A DNA stretch of 64,000 nucleotides from Alistipes communis (GCF_006542665.1 NZ_AP019735.1:2108001-2172000); one strand, 5' to 3'. Shown: positions 45,118 through 53,891, counted from the first letter of the stretch. Notes: generated from the sequence alone by a model not told the origin. A program made the numbers and translations.

Positions 45118-46488
45118 ATGTACAGTTTTTCGCGTTATAAGGAACAATATCGGGCCAATCTGAAACTGGCCCTGCCCGTCGTGTTGTCGCAGGTAGGGCA
45201 AATTCTGGTGCAGTTCGCTGACAACGCCATGGTGGGACAGTTCGGCGGCGACGATCCGCTGCCGCTGGCCGCCGTGTCGTTCGGCGGCGCGGTCTTCTTC
45301 ATCCTCTTCGTCACCGGAATGGGGCTGACGCTGGGGCTGACCCCGCTCGTGGGCGAGCGGTTCGCGCAGGACGACAAGCGCGGTGCGGCGGATTATCTCA
45401 AAAACGCCATGATCTTCTACTCCGTGCTGGGTTTTCTGATCGCCGCCGTGCAGCTGGCCGTCATTCCGCTCATGTATCGCATGGGACAGCCCGCCGAGGT
45501 GGTCGACCTGGCGATTCCCTATTACAGGCTCATGGCTTTCAGTATGCCGGCCGTCATGCTCTTCTTCGCGTTCAAGCAGTTTCTCGAAGGGGTGGGCAAC
45601 ACCGTCGTGTCGATGGTGATCGTCGTCGGATGCAACCTGATGAACGTCGTGCTGAACTGGGTCTTCATCTTCGGACATTGCGGTTTCGAAGCGATGGGAG
45701 CGACGGGTGCGGGCGTGGCGACGCTCATTTCGCGCATCGCCATGCCGCTCGTCGCCATTTGGTATTTCTACCGCCGCAAGCGTCTGCGCGAGTATGCCGC
45801 GCTGCTGCCCGAAGTGCGTTACTCGCGCCGCTCGGTGCGGCAGCTGGTGCGCATGGGCGTGCCGATTTCGGGACAGATGTTCCTCGAAGCGTCGGCCTTC
45901 GTGCTGACGAGCATCATGATGGGGTGGTTCGACGCCGTGGCCATCAGCGCCAACCAGATCGCGTTGACGATGGGCAATTTCGCCTTCATGATCGTCACGG
46001 CCGTAGGCGCGGCGACGACGATCCGTATTTCGCATTGCTACGGCGCGCGGCGGTTCGACGAACTGGGCCTGGCGGCCAGGGCGGCGCTGCATATCGTCAT
46101 CGCGTGGAACCTCTTCGCCGCCGTGGTGTTCGTCACTTTACGGCAGACGATTCCCTATATTTTCACCACCAACGCCGAGGTGGTGTCGCTTGCCTCGTCG
46201 ATGCTCGTCCTGATCGCCCTCTACCAACTGCCGGACGGCATCCAGAACATCTCGGTAGGGGTGCTGCGCGGCGTGCAGGACGTGAAGATCATCATGCCGC
46301 TGGCGTTGGCCGCCTACTGGGTGCTGAACCTGCCGGTGGGGTATCTGTGCGGGTTCACGCTGGGGCTGGGGCCGTGGGGGCTCTTCATCGGCTATTTCGT
46401 GGGGCTGACGACGGCCGCCGTGCTCTACCTGCTGCGCATCCGGCGGGACGTGCGGATGCTACGGCAATCCGGTTCGGTCCGCCCGTAG
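45118..46488 (+). CDS. MATE-family multidrug/sodium efflux transporter
   Basis: 456 residues from ATG 45118 with about twelve membrane helices in two homologous halves, as expected for the NorM/MATE family. These proteins export cationic compounds in exchange for Na+ or H+. The N-terminal pattern LALPVVLSQVGQILVQFADNAMVGQ and FLEGVGNTVVSMVIVVGCNLMN are typical. The frame continues upstream to 45043 through repeat DNA, but the TATCTTTG box ends 7 bp before this ATG, so a longer protein would need another promoter. The mRNA would be leaderless or almost so. Confidence 0.95.
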   Translation: MYSFSRYKEQYRANLKLALPVVLSQVGQILVQFADNAMVGQFGGDDPLPLAAVSFGGAVFFILFVTGMGLTLGLTPLVGERFAQDDKRGAADYLKNAMIFYSVLGFLIAAVQLAVIPLMYRMGQPAEVVDLAIPYYRLMAFSMPAVMLFFAFKQFLEGVGNTVVSMVIVVGCNLMNVVLNWVFIFGHCGFEAMGATGAGVATLISRIAMPLVAIWYFYRRKRLREYAALLPEVRYSRRSVRQLVRMGVPISGQMFLEASAFVLTSIMMGWFDAVAISANQIALTMGNFAFMIVTAVGAATTIRISHCYGARRFDELGLAARAALHIVIAWNLFAAVVFVTLRQTIPYIFTTNAEVVSLASSMLVLIALYQLPDGIQNISVGVLRGVQDVKIIMPLALAAYWVLNLPVGYLCGFTLGLGPWGLFIGYFVGLTTAAVLYLLRIRRDVRMLRQSGSVRP

Positions 46489-46765
46489 CGTGTCCGTCTA
46501 AACCGAGGTCAGCGGCATGGCGGCCCCGTTTCTGGGAAGGGGGGGGGAATTCCCGTGTCGTATCGATCCGCCGTGCATTGAATCCGTCGTTCCGTCCGAT
46601 GCGGTAGATGCTTCCGCAGATGAAGAGCAGCGTGACGGAGAGCAGCGCCAGAATCGCGAAGATGAGCGTCAGCCGCGTGCGTTGCGGCAGCGCGTGGAGG
46701 TAAAGGTCGAAATGCTCGCCCTGACGACGGGCCCATGTGCCGATGCGGCGGAGGTTTTCTTTCAT
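46385..46765 (-). CDS. Small single-span membrane protein resembling conjugation TraL (DUF3989), probable frameshift at a C9 tract
   Basis: 126 residues from ATG 46765. A charged N-terminus and a membrane span (about 33-55) are followed by GSIYRIGRNDG, which resembles TraL of Bacteroides conjugative elements. After REF the coding strand has nine C. Read as it stands, the frame runs on 100 bp into the end of the MATE gene. With eight C it would end FPPLPRNGAAMPLTSV and stop at 46500-46498, neatly outside MATE. No other transfer gene is near. Family assignment is tentative. Confidence 0.5.
   Translation of the reverse strand: MKENLRRIGTWARRQGEHFDLYLHALPQRTRLTLIFAILALLSVTLLFICGSIYRIGRNDGFNARRIDTTREFPPPSQKRGRHAADLGLDGHATGGPNRIAVASARPAGCAAGRARRPSSAPRNSR
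46539..46547. repeat. G9/C9 homopolymer in the TraL-like gene
   Basis: Nine G on plus. Lengths of eight, nine and ten give three different C-termini for the minus-strand gene. Confidence 0.75.
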
Positions 46766-46831
46766 GCGTTCGGATTTTTCAGAGTCGCCTGCGTTCGGGA
46801 CATATTGCCGCCGAGCGCTCCGATACGCTTG

Positions 46832-46839
46832 CAAAAGTA
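46832..46839 (-). promoter_or_regulatory. -7 box of the TraL-like gene
   Basis: Minus-strand TACTTTTG, 66 bp before ATG 46765. It excludes a start further upstream. Confidence 0.5.
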
Positions 46840-47016
46840 GGCAATACGGATTATATATGATACGAGCAAAGGCGTAAGAACTGTTCCGGCCGGCGCGTTT
46901 GGTGTTCCGTTCGGTCGGGCGGAGGCGATCCCTGCCGGTTCCCGCCGGAACGCGCGGATGAAACGGCTGCGGCCATGCCGATGCGGGCGCGAAGCGACGG
47001 GGATTGCGGAAAGAAA
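46840..47016. other. Intergenic between divergent promoters, no gene recognised
   Basis: Separates the TraL-like gene from ricT. Nothing else recognised. Confidence 0.4.
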
Positions 47017-47047
47017 TTGCGATTCCGTCGAAAAATGATTATATTTG
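47017..47047 (+). promoter_or_regulatory. Promoter of ricT
   Basis: TTG (47017-47019), 20-bp spacer, TATATTTG (47040-47047), 18 bp before ATG 47066. It rules out the TTG start at 47045, which lies inside the box. Confidence 0.7.
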
Positions 47048-47065
47048 CAGATAAAACACGAAAGA

Positions 47066-48577
47066 ATGTCCTGCAATTGTAAAAACAGACCGGAGATCGG
47101 CCGCGGCGCCGCCTTCTGCAACTGCGGAGAGGAGTGCCGCGCGACCGTCTGCGAAGGGTGCTTCAAGCTCCATGAGACGCAGTGGCTCGCCGATTATCCC
47201 GATCATGTTCCGACCGATATATTCGAGGTGCGCTTCAAGAACACGCGCCGTTCCTTCTATCAGAACGTCAACAACCTTCCGCTCGAAACGGGCGACATCG
47301 TCGCCGTGGAGGCCTCGCCGGGGCACGACATCGGCATCGTCTCGCTTACGGGCGACATGGTGGCCAAGCAGATGAAGCGCACGGGGTTCAATCCCTACAA
47401 CGGGGAGTTCAAGAAGATCTACCGCAAGGCCAAGCCCTACGACATCGAACGCTGGCAGGAGGCCATTGCGCTCGAACACGAGACGATGATCCGTTCGCGG
47501 CAGATCGCCGCCGACATGGGGCTGAACATGAAGATCGGCGACGTGGAGTATCAGGGCGACAAGATCAAGGCGATCTTCTACTACATCGCCGACGAGCGCG
47601 TCGATTTCCGCGAACTGATCAAGGTCTTCGCCGAGCAGTTCCACATCCGCATCGAGATGAAGCAGATCGGTGCACGGCAGGAGGCGGGCCGCATCGGCGG
47701 TCTGGGAGCCTGCGGCCGCGAGCTGTGCTGCGCGTCGTGGATTTCGAGCTTTTCGAGCGTCACGACCAACACCGCGCGGATGCAGGAGTTGTCGCTCAAT
47801 CCGCAGAAACTGGCCGGGCAATGCTCGAAGCTCAAATGCTGTCTGGCCTACGAATACGATACCTATGCCGATGCGCGGCGCGATTTCCCGCGCGTGAAGG
47901 AGCCTTTGCATGCGCTCGACGGCGAATATTACCTCGTCAAAAGTGATATTCTGGCGCGCACGATGCAGTTCAGCAGCAGCAAGGATGCGCTGGTGAACGT
48001 CACCACGCTTTCGGTCGAGCGCGTGAAGGAGATCCAGGCGCTCAACCGTGCCGGCAAGAAGGTCGACCGGTTGCTCGCCGAGCAGGACGTTCCGGCCGCC
48101 GCGGAGGAACCGACCTATCGTTCGGAGGAGGACAGCATCACCCGTTTCGACGGCAAGCGCCGCAACAACAAGCGCCGTCGCGGCGACCGGAAGGGCCCGA
48201 CGCGCGACAGGGCGGCCGAAGGCGCTGCGGGAGCGGAGGTCGCAGCCGGATCGGAAGCCGGCGCTTCGGATCGGGGACAACGGGGTGCGCGTCCCGTCCG
48301 CAATCCGCAAAAAGGCGGCGGTTCGGTCAGCGGCGGCGGTGAAAACGGTGCGTCGCAGGGCGGCGAACGGCCGCGTGGGGAGCGTCGCTCCGGACGTCGC
48401 GGAAACGGCGGCCGCAACGGTGAAAACCGCGGCGGTGAAGGTCGCAACGGCGACGGTCGCGGCGAGCGCAGCCGGCAGGGCGGCCGCTCCAATCGCGGCG
48501 GCAGTCAGGGAAATGCCAACCGTCCGGCGTCGGGCCCTTCGGGGGAGAACGGCGGCGGCAAGGGCGATAAGGAGTAA
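47066..48577 (+). CDS. ricT: RicT/YaaT-type PSP1-domain protein with a long Arg-Gly-rich tail
   Basis: 503 residues from ATG 47066. The PSP1 domain and the cysteine clusters (GGLGACGRELCCASW and QCSKLKCCLAYE) match RicT, a subunit of the Fe-S-containing Ric (Y) complex that controls RNA processing in Bacillus. An extra Cys-rich N-terminus (SCNCKNRPEIGRGAAFCNCG) is typical of Bacteroidetes members. The last 130 residues are low-complexity and rich in Arg, Gly, Asn and Glu (GRRGNGGRNGENRGG), like RNA-binding RGG tails. First gene of a run with gldH and trmB. Confidence 0.92.
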   Translation: MSCNCKNRPEIGRGAAFCNCGEECRATVCEGCFKLHETQWLADYPDHVPTDIFEVRFKNTRRSFYQNVNNLPLETGDIVAVEASPGHDIGIVSLTGDMVAKQMKRTGFNPYNGEFKKIYRKAKPYDIERWQEAIALEHETMIRSRQIAADMGLNMKIGDVEYQGDKIKAIFYYIADERVDFRELIKVFAEQFHIRIEMKQIGARQEAGRIGGLGACGRELCCASWISSFSSVTTNTARMQELSLNPQKLAGQCSKLKCCLAYEYDTYADARRDFPRVKEPLHALDGEYYLVKSDILARTMQFSSSKDALVNVTTLSVERVKEIQALNRAGKKVDRLLAEQDVPAAAEEPTYRSEEDSITRFDGKRRNNKRRRGDRKGPTRDRAAEGAAGAEVAAGSEAGASDRGQRGARPVRNPQKGGGSVSGGGENGASQGGERPRGERRSGRRGNGGRNGENRGGEGRNGDGRGERSRQGGRSNRGGSQGNANRPASGPSGENGGGKGDKE

Positions 48578-48619
48578 TGGACCGAAACGGGACGGGCGCG
48601 GATGCGTCCGTCGCTGGAC

Positions 48620-48643
48620 GAATCCGCCTGCGAGGGCGGATTC
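48620..48643 (+). terminator. Possible attenuator hairpin between ricT and gldH
   Basis: 9-bp stem GAATCCGCC/GGCGGATTC with a 6-nt loop and no long T run. Confidence 0.35.
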
Positions 48644-48660
48644 TTGACTGAGAGGCGCAG

Positions 48661-49104
48661 ATGAAAGGGGCGAAACGGATTCTTCGTGCGGGATTGCTGC
48701 TGGCGTTGCTGCCGGCGGCCGGTTGTCTTTCGCCGCATCGGAGTGCGGTGGCCGATGTCGATCCGCTCGGATGGCGGGAGGCCGCGGAGGTGCGTTTTCC
48801 GAATGCCGATACGCTCGCGGTATGCGACCTGTGGCTCGTCGTGCGTTACGACGCGGCCTTCGCGGGCGGGCCGGTCGATCTGGAAGTGACGACCGTCGCG
48901 CCCGATTCGCTCCGCGCGACGGAGCCTTTCACGCTGCGGCTCGCCCCCTCGCGCGGGCCGTCGCCGCTGCTGTGCGATACGGCGGTACTCTACCGGCGGC
49001 GTGCGGTGCTTCGCTGCGCGGGCGACTACCGGATGACGATCCGTCCCTGCCGTCCGGTACGCGGCATCGAGGCCGTGGGGGTTACGATTGAAAAAAGCAT
49101 TTGA
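48661..49104 (+). CDS. gldH: GldH-like lipoprotein
   Basis: 147 residues. The signal peptide ends in lipobox PAAGC. The short beta-rich body with DPLGWREAAEVRFPNAD and DLWLVVRYDAAF fits gliding-motility lipoprotein GldH, which in many Bacteroidetes follows the PSP1/ricT gene. Non-gliding gut species keep the gene, where its job is unclear. Sequence similarity alone is modest, so gene order carries much of the call. Its stop lies 5 bp before the trmB ATG. Confidence 0.7.
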   Translation: MKGAKRILRAGLLLALLPAAGCLSPHRSAVADVDPLGWREAAEVRFPNADTLAVCDLWLVVRYDAAFAGGPVDLEVTTVAPDSLRATEPFTLRLAPSRGPSPLLCDTAVLYRRRAVLRCAGDYRMTIRPCRPVRGIEAVGVTIEKSI

Positions 49105-49109
49105 CGATC

Positions 49110-49862
49110 ATGGGAAAAGATAAGTTGAAGAAATTCGCCGAGAACAAGACGTTCCGCTGCCTCGTTCAGCCCGAATTCGACGAGATTTTCGGCAAGGATC
49201 ATCCGCTCAAAGGGCGCTGGCACGCCGATTTCTTCCGCAACGACCGCCCGATCGTGCTCGAACTGGGGTGCGGCAAGGGCGAGTATACCGTCGCGCTGGC
49301 GGCCGACGATCCCGCGCGCAACTACATCGGGGTGGACATCAAGGGCGCACGCATGTGGCGCGGCGCGAAGACCGCTACCGAGCAGGGGATGGACAACGTG
49401 GGATTCCTGCGCACGCGCATCGAGTTCATCACGTCGTTTTTCGCGCCGGGCGAGGTGTCCGAACTGTGGATCACTTTCCCCGATCCGCAGCTCAAAACGC
49501 GGCGTGCCAAGAAACGTCTCACCGCACCGCCCTTTCTGGCCTGTTATGCGCAGCTGCTCGCACCGGGCGGCTGGATCAACCTCAAAACCGACTCGCAGCA
49601 CCTCTACCGCTATACGGGCGAGGTGATCCGCCGCTGCGGACTGCGCTGCGCGGTCTCGAATCCCGACATCTACGGTACGGGATACGCCGACAAGGTGCTT
49701 TCGATCAAGACGGCCTACGAACAGATGTTTCTCGATCGCGGCCTGCCGATCACCTATACCCGCTTTACGCTGGACGACACCGTGCGCTTCGACTGGTTCG
49801 ACTGGGAGGAGGACGACAAGCTCAAATGCGAAAAGGACTGCGAGGAGGCGCGCAGGAAGTGA
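49110..49862 (+). CDS. trmB: tRNA (guanine-N7)-methyltransferase TrmB
   Basis: 250 residues from ATG 49110. TrmB methylates G46 of tRNA. The SAM-binding motif ELGCGKGEYT, the IGVDIKGARMWRGAKTA segment and the WITFPDPQLK motif are all typical. The C-terminal tail is unusually acidic and basic by turns (EEDDKLKCEKDCEEARRK). The frame can be read from a TTG at 49101, overlapping gldH, but the ATG is the natural start. Confidence 0.96.
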   Translation: MGKDKLKKFAENKTFRCLVQPEFDEIFGKDHPLKGRWHADFFRNDRPIVLELGCGKGEYTVALAADDPARNYIGVDIKGARMWRGAKTATEQGMDNVGFLRTRIEFITSFFAPGEVSELWITFPDPQLKTRRAKKRLTAPPFLACYAQLLAPGGWINLKTDSQHLYRYTGEVIRRCGLRCAVSNPDIYGTGYADKVLSIKTAYEQMFLDRGLPITYTRFTLDDTVRFDWFDWEEDDKLKCEKDCEEARRK

Positions 49863-49967
49863 ACGCTGCGGAGTGGGCGGGAGAGCTTCGCGCCCGGCGG
49901 CTTTCCGTCCGGCGTGGCGCGCAGGGACGGCTTCCCGCCGTGCTCCTGAAACGTTGAACCCGACGAG

Positions 49968-50621
49968 TTGAACCGAAATTTGAGAAACAAACTGATATTC
50001 GGAGCGGCCGTATTGCTGCTGGCTGCCTGCGGCGGGGAGTATGCGCCCCGCACGGGCGACCTGCTGTTCCAGCTCACGGCGGCGGAGGGGATGACCGATG
50101 CCATCGTGGCGGCGACGGAGCGCGGCGGGGCCGTGACCTTCTCCCATGTGGGAATCGTCGAAGCGACGGCCGGCGGCGCGTTCGTCGTCGAGGCGGTCGA
50201 TACGAGTGTGCGGCGCACGCCGCTCGGGGAGTTTCTGGCCCGTTCGGCGCGGCGCGGCGGGCGGCCGATAGCAGCCGTCGGACGGGTGCGCGGTGCGGAC
50301 AGCACGGTGGTGCAGCGTGCGTTGCGACGTGCGCACGAGCGGCTGGGACTTCCCTACGACGACGAGTTTCTGCCCGCCAACGGCAAACTCTATTGCAGCG
50401 AGCTGGCGTGGGAGTGCTTCGTGGCGGCCGACGACTCGACGCATCTGCTCCGGAGCCGGCCCATGACCTTCCGCACGGCCGACGGCGAGCTGCCGGCCTA
50501 TTGGTCGGAGCACTTCGCCGCGCTGGGGATGCCCGTTCCCGAAGGCGTGGCGGGAACCAATCCCAACGACATGGCGCACGATCCGGCCGTCGAGATCGTA
50601 TGGCGTTACTACGACGAATAG
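49968..50621 (+). CDS. YiiX/C92-type permuted papain-like hydrolase lipoprotein
   Basis: 217 residues. TTG at 49968 is used, although TTG at 49980 is about equally likely; no ATG is available before the signal peptide. The lipobox is LLAAC. The YiiX/NlpC-P60-like fold is indicated by the order of catalytic residues: GDLLFQ, His in FSHVGIVEA and Cys in LYCSELAWECF, with ERLGLPYDDEF between. Such enzymes cleave amide bonds, perhaps in peptidoglycan fragments. It lies 105 bp after trmB. Confidence 0.85.
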   Translation: MNRNLRNKLIFGAAVLLLAACGGEYAPRTGDLLFQLTAAEGMTDAIVAATERGGAVTFSHVGIVEATAGGAFVVEAVDTSVRRTPLGEFLARSARRGGRPIAAVGRVRGADSTVVQRALRRAHERLGLPYDDEFLPANGKLYCSELAWECFVAADDSTHLLRSRPMTFRTADGELPAYWSEHFAALGMPVPEGVAGTNPNDMAHDPAVEIVWRYYDE

Positions 50622-50856
50622 TCGCGCAGTCCCGTAATCCTGAAACTGCCTGCTGAATAAAGGAGACTTTTACTCGTTTGCTGCCCGTGCCGTCGCTTCC
50701 GGCGTGCGGCAGTAGTTCGGAGACGCCGGCAGACCGTACGGGTCGCTGCGGAGCTTCGGAATCCGGCCGTGTTCTTCTGGATCGGCGCATCGGACGTCTC
50801 GTTCCTGCTGCCGCTGCTCGACTGGCGGCAGCGCCAGGCGGAGTGCCGACGGAGCG
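50622..50856. other. Intergenic, possible gene remnant
   Basis: A minus-strand frame ending at 50670 uses codons typical of the genome for its last 40 or so residues (ending TPEATARAANE), but its 5' part crosses the terminator at 50857-50895. It may be the 3' end of a lost gene. Not called as a gene. Confidence 0.35.
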
Positions 50857-50892
50857 AACGAAGGGGCGTCCCGCACGGGACGCCCCTTCGTT
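50857..50892. terminator. Terminator hairpin beside the metallo-beta-lactamase-like gene
   Basis: 17-bp perfect stem AACGAAGGGGCGTCCCG (50857-50873) with its complement at 50876-50892 and only CA between. TTTT follows on plus. It lies 18 bp past the stop of the minus-strand gene. Confidence 0.75.
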
Positions 50893-50909
50893 TTACGATG
50901 GCGGGATCG

Positions 50910-51749
50910 TTATCGGTCGGCGTAGAGCACCTGCGCCAATGCATCCAGTCCCGCTTCGCCCGGGAGTTCCGGATAGGCCGCTCGCAATGCACGGGCGAAT
51001 TCGTCGGCCGTCCCGTTTGCGGCCAGCAGTCGTTTCACGCATTCCAGATAGTCGATCTTGAAGCGCACGGCATCGGCCCCGGCCGCTCCGCCGTGTCCGC
51101 CGATGAAGAGCTCGGCGCCCGATGCGAGCGCCCGACGGGCCTCGGCAATCTCGGCGTCGACGGCTGCCGGCGAGGAGATTTGCAGGGAATTCGCGTGTGC
51201 CTTCGCAGGAGCCCAGTGGGTGTAGCAGACCTTGCCGCCGATGAGGATGCTCGCGGCGGGAAAGTCGGTCGCGGCGCCGCGGTCGAAACGGAACGGAATC
51301 CCCGCCCACCGCTGCGTAGTGCCGAAGGCCACTTCGTCCGTCGCTCCCGTCGGCCGATCGACGATCGCGTCGCCGAAGGTCTGCGCGAAGTTCCGCATCA
51401 TGCCGTCGTAGACCGCATCCTTCGTGAAGGCGGGCATCCCTGCGGGCATGACCGTCGCGTGGTCGCCTGTCCCGCCCACATGGTAGTCGGCGATGCGCGC
51501 TTCGACGGGCTTGCCGAGCGCGTCGAGGTAGGCGTCGTATTCGGCGACGTTTTCGCGGAACAACGGCTGTTCCAGCGTGACGACCGCCTGCGTTCCCTCG
51601 ACGATGTAGCTTGCGTCGCCGAGTGCGTCGTTGGTGTGGTAGACATGCAGTCTGAAATTGTCGAAATCGTGTGTTTCGAATGTTCCTTTCGTCTGTGCCA
51701 TAGCTGTAATCGTTAACAATGTCGATAAAATAGCGAATCTCTTTTTCAT
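50910..51749 (-). CDS. Exported metallo-beta-lactamase-fold protein with atypical metal motif
   Basis: 279 residues. The signal peptide is cleaved near TAMAQTKG. The order of strands and the motifs ADYHVGGTGDH, THWAP and GGHGGAAG resemble an MBL-fold hydrolase, but the usual HxHxDH motif is reduced to YHVGGTGDH, so metal binding and activity are uncertain. The gene lies upstream of, and divergent from, an HxlR regulator, which may control it. It ends at a strong hairpin. Confidence 0.72.
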   Translation of the reverse strand: MKKRFAILSTLLTITAMAQTKGTFETHDFDNFRLHVYHTNDALGDASYIVEGTQAVVTLEQPLFRENVAEYDAYLDALGKPVEARIADYHVGGTGDHATVMPAGMPAFTKDAVYDGMMRNFAQTFGDAIVDRPTGATDEVAFGTTQRWAGIPFRFDRGAATDFPAASILIGGKVCYTHWAPAKAHANSLQISSPAAVDAEIAEARRALASGAELFIGGHGGAAGADAVRFKIDYLECVKRLLAANGTADEFARALRAAYPELPGEAGLDALAQVLYADR

Positions 51750-51799
51750 CTTGTCCGGATTTATAGGTTTCGAAAAGTTATTCGGTTACTTTTCGAGTG

Positions 51800-51807
51800 C
51801 AAATATA
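51800..51807 (-). promoter_or_regulatory. -7 box of the MBL-like gene
   Basis: Minus-strand TATATTTG, 50 bp before the ATG at 51749. Confidence 0.6.
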
Positions 51808-51924
51808 GTCCGACGGATCGTACGTGTCAAGTAGATACGCGAATGTCAGATAGTTACCTCAGGGTAACGATCGCTGGGCGTGAACGGATTGACTGGCGAA
51901 TTTTTTTGGATTTTTTCCGCCTCC

Positions 51925-52075
51925 CGCAAAAACGCCCCGATCGCCGTCACCCGGTGCTTTTCGCGGTGCCTGATCTTTCGATGCTTTTGGATCAAGCCAA
52001 AACGCAAGAAAAATCTATGAGAAGAAAAATTTCTCGATCGATGCTTCGGGAAGCGCCCCGATCCTTCGATTCGGC
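51925..52075 (+). repeat. Intergenic repeat family 2, copy D (5' part)
   Basis: It follows copies B and C block by block: CGTCACCCGGTGCTTTTCGC, TGATCTTTCGATGCTTTTGG, ATCAAGCCAAAACGCAAGAAA and CGATCGATGCTTCGGGAA. The hairpin is weakened by base changes. It fills the gap between two divergent promoters. Confidence 0.65.
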
Positions 52076-52107
52076 GTTTTTTATTTGCGGCGTAAAGTAG
52101 TTTTACT

Positions 52108-52115
52108 TACTTTTG
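52108..52115 (+). promoter_or_regulatory. -7 box of the HxlR gene
   Basis: TACTTTTG, 69 bp before ATG 52185. Confidence 0.55.
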
Positions 52116-52184
52116 TAAACCGGAACGGGGCAGCCGATCGGCGTGGCGGCGCGGGTTCGTCGTGCGGCAGGGCTGCCGATAATC

Positions 52185-52574
52185 ATGAAACGAATACAGA
52201 CTATGGACAGAACGACCGTACAGGACGCCCTGAACCCCGATTGCCCGATCCGCAACGTGTTGGCGCGTATCGGCGACAAGTGGTCGCTGTTGGTGATCGT
52301 CACGCTGAGCGGTGCGCGGACGATGCGTTTCGGCGCATTGCAGCGGGCGATTCCCGACATTTCGCAGAAGATGCTGAGCGTGACGCTGCGCACGCTCGAA
52401 GAGGACGGTTACCTCACGCGGCAGGTTTATCCCGAAGTCCCGCCTCGGGTGGAGTACAGCCTTACGTCCCGCGCGCAGTCGCTGCTGGCGTGCATCGATC
52501 CGCTCGTCGCGTGGGCCAATGCGAATATGGCCGATATTCTCAACGACCGCCGGACTGCGCGCGGGGAGCGGTGA
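52185..52574 (+). CDS. HxlR-family transcriptional regulator
   Basis: 129 residues from ATG 52185; ATG 52203 (MDRTTVQD) is an alternative start. The winged helix has the family opening CPIRNVLARIGDKWSLLVI, with the single conserved Cys that senses electrophiles in some members, then MRFGALQRAIPDISQKML and LRTLEEDGYLTRQ. It is likely a dimeric repressor or activator of nearby genes. The MBL-like gene, transcribed away from it, is the natural candidate; no operator can be named. Confidence 0.92.
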   Translation: MKRIQTMDRTTVQDALNPDCPIRNVLARIGDKWSLLVIVTLSGARTMRFGALQRAIPDISQKMLSVTLRTLEEDGYLTRQVYPEVPPRVEYSLTSRAQSLLACIDPLVAWANANMADILNDRRTARGER

Positions 52575-52622
52575 CGAGACGGCGCGATCCGTTCCGGTGC
52601 GGAACCGGCGACCGGCGAACTA

Positions 52623-52668
52623 CGACGCCCCGCCCTGCTGCTATTTCTTGCAGCAGGGCGGGGCGTCG
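52623..52668. terminator. Terminator between HxlR and the phosphoesterase
   Basis: 19-bp perfect stem CGACGCCCCGCCCTGCTGC with its complement and an 8-nt T-rich loop. It can serve both converging genes. Confidence 0.75.
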
Positions 52669-52706
52669 CGTTCCGGGGTGCGCTGTATTCGAAATGCCTT
52701 CCGCAG

Positions 52707-53831
52707 TTACCGCTGTCGGAACTCGAAGGTGAACTGGTTGCCCTCCTCCGTGAGCCAGGCGTGCTGCCGCGTCGTGGGCGAGAGGGCGAACAGGGGCGAA
52801 TAGGTCATCACGCGCACCGTGCGGCCGTCGGGGAGAAATTCCAGAATGCGGATCCAGCCGTCGCCGCCGTTGCCCTCGTACCCGCCGCCCATCGACTGCG
52901 AGTCGAAGAGCATCTGGTGGACGGGACGGCCTGCGCTGTTGGCATCCGTGCGGAATCCCCAGCCCGATACGTGGCCGCAGAGCACCAGTTCGATGTTCGA
53001 GGCGGGGTAGACGAGTTTCCGCCAGATCGCTTCGCCCTGATTGGCGTCGGGCAACTCCTGTTTGAATTTGGTGATCTTGCCGTTTTTGACTACCGGCTCG
53101 TAACTGGTGACGCGCACCGGATCGCCCGCGATGCGTTCGCTCTCGGCGTTGAGGTAGGAGTGCGTCATCAGCACTACGCGGTGATTGCGGTACTCTTCCA
53201 GCCCCACGATGCGGCGCGCCCAGCCGATCACCGTGTCGCGGGGTGCGAATTCGAGGTTGAGGAAGAGGTAGTCGATCCCTTCGGGGCTCCGCAGCTCGAA
53301 GGCGGCGTTCTCGACGGCGTGATTGCCCTGTGCGTCCAGACCGTACTGGCTGAGCATCCGCCGGTTGAGGGGGTTCTTGTCGACGGGGAAATACTCGCCG
53401 ATATGGGTGCGGCGGTCGCCCGTGCGCGTGTAGGTGTAGTCGTGGTTGCCGGTGGCCGTCATGTAGGGAACCACTCCGTCCAACTGCGAGAAGGCGCGGG
53501 CCGTAGCCTCCCACTGCTTGTGCGACGACTGGTCGCCCGAGTAGCCGTTGCTGATGCGGTCGTTCTGCTCGACCAGATCGCCCACGCAGAGCACCAGTTT
53601 GGTGTTGAGCGCTTCGGCGTGTGCGGCGATCCAGCTGGTCATGATCTCCATGATCGGCTGGTTGCATGCCTTTTTGGCGTAGCCTTGCAGGTCGGGAAGC
53701 AGGACGACGGTCCACGAATCGGGATCGGAGAGGGCGGGTTCGCTGAATTTCTCCTGTGCCTGTGCCGGCACGAGGAGTGCTCCGAACAGTGCTGCGAGCA
53801 GCAGCCGGGCGAGGAAAACTCTTCTGAACAT
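52707..53831 (-). CDS. Exported calcineurin-like metallophosphoesterase
   Basis: 374 residues. The signal peptide is cleaved near PAQAQE. Metal motifs are LLPDLQ, VGDLVEQND, TGNHDYTYT, THSYLNAE and CGHVSGWG, the full set for a two-metal phosphoesterase. The size and the C-terminal beta part (GWIRILEFLPDGRTVRVMTY) match secreted Bacteroidetes phosphoesterases of unknown natural substrate. It is 61 bp after the ABC exporter gene, on the same strand. Confidence 0.9.
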   Translation of the reverse strand: MFRRVFLARLLLAALFGALLVPAQAQEKFSEPALSDPDSWTVVLLPDLQGYAKKACNQPIMEIMTSWIAAHAEALNTKLVLCVGDLVEQNDRISNGYSGDQSSHKQWEATARAFSQLDGVVPYMTATGNHDYTYTRTGDRRTHIGEYFPVDKNPLNRRMLSQYGLDAQGNHAVENAAFELRSPEGIDYLFLNLEFAPRDTVIGWARRIVGLEEYRNHRVVLMTHSYLNAESERIAGDPVRVTSYEPVVKNGKITKFKQELPDANQGEAIWRKLVYPASNIELVLCGHVSGWGFRTDANSAGRPVHQMLFDSQSMGGGYEGNGGDGWIRILEFLPDGRTVRVMTYSPLFALSPTTRQHAWLTEEGNQFTFEFRQR

Positions 53832-53891
53832 GGTTTTATCGGTTTGTAGTGGGTTTCGACAGGGTTTCCGGTCGCACGATCGCCGCGGCGG

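Noticed and set aside
50670..50876. Short minus-strand frame with good codon use at its 3' end
   Set aside because: Its 5' half lies across a perfect terminator hairpin. At most it is a remnant, so it is only noted as intergenic.
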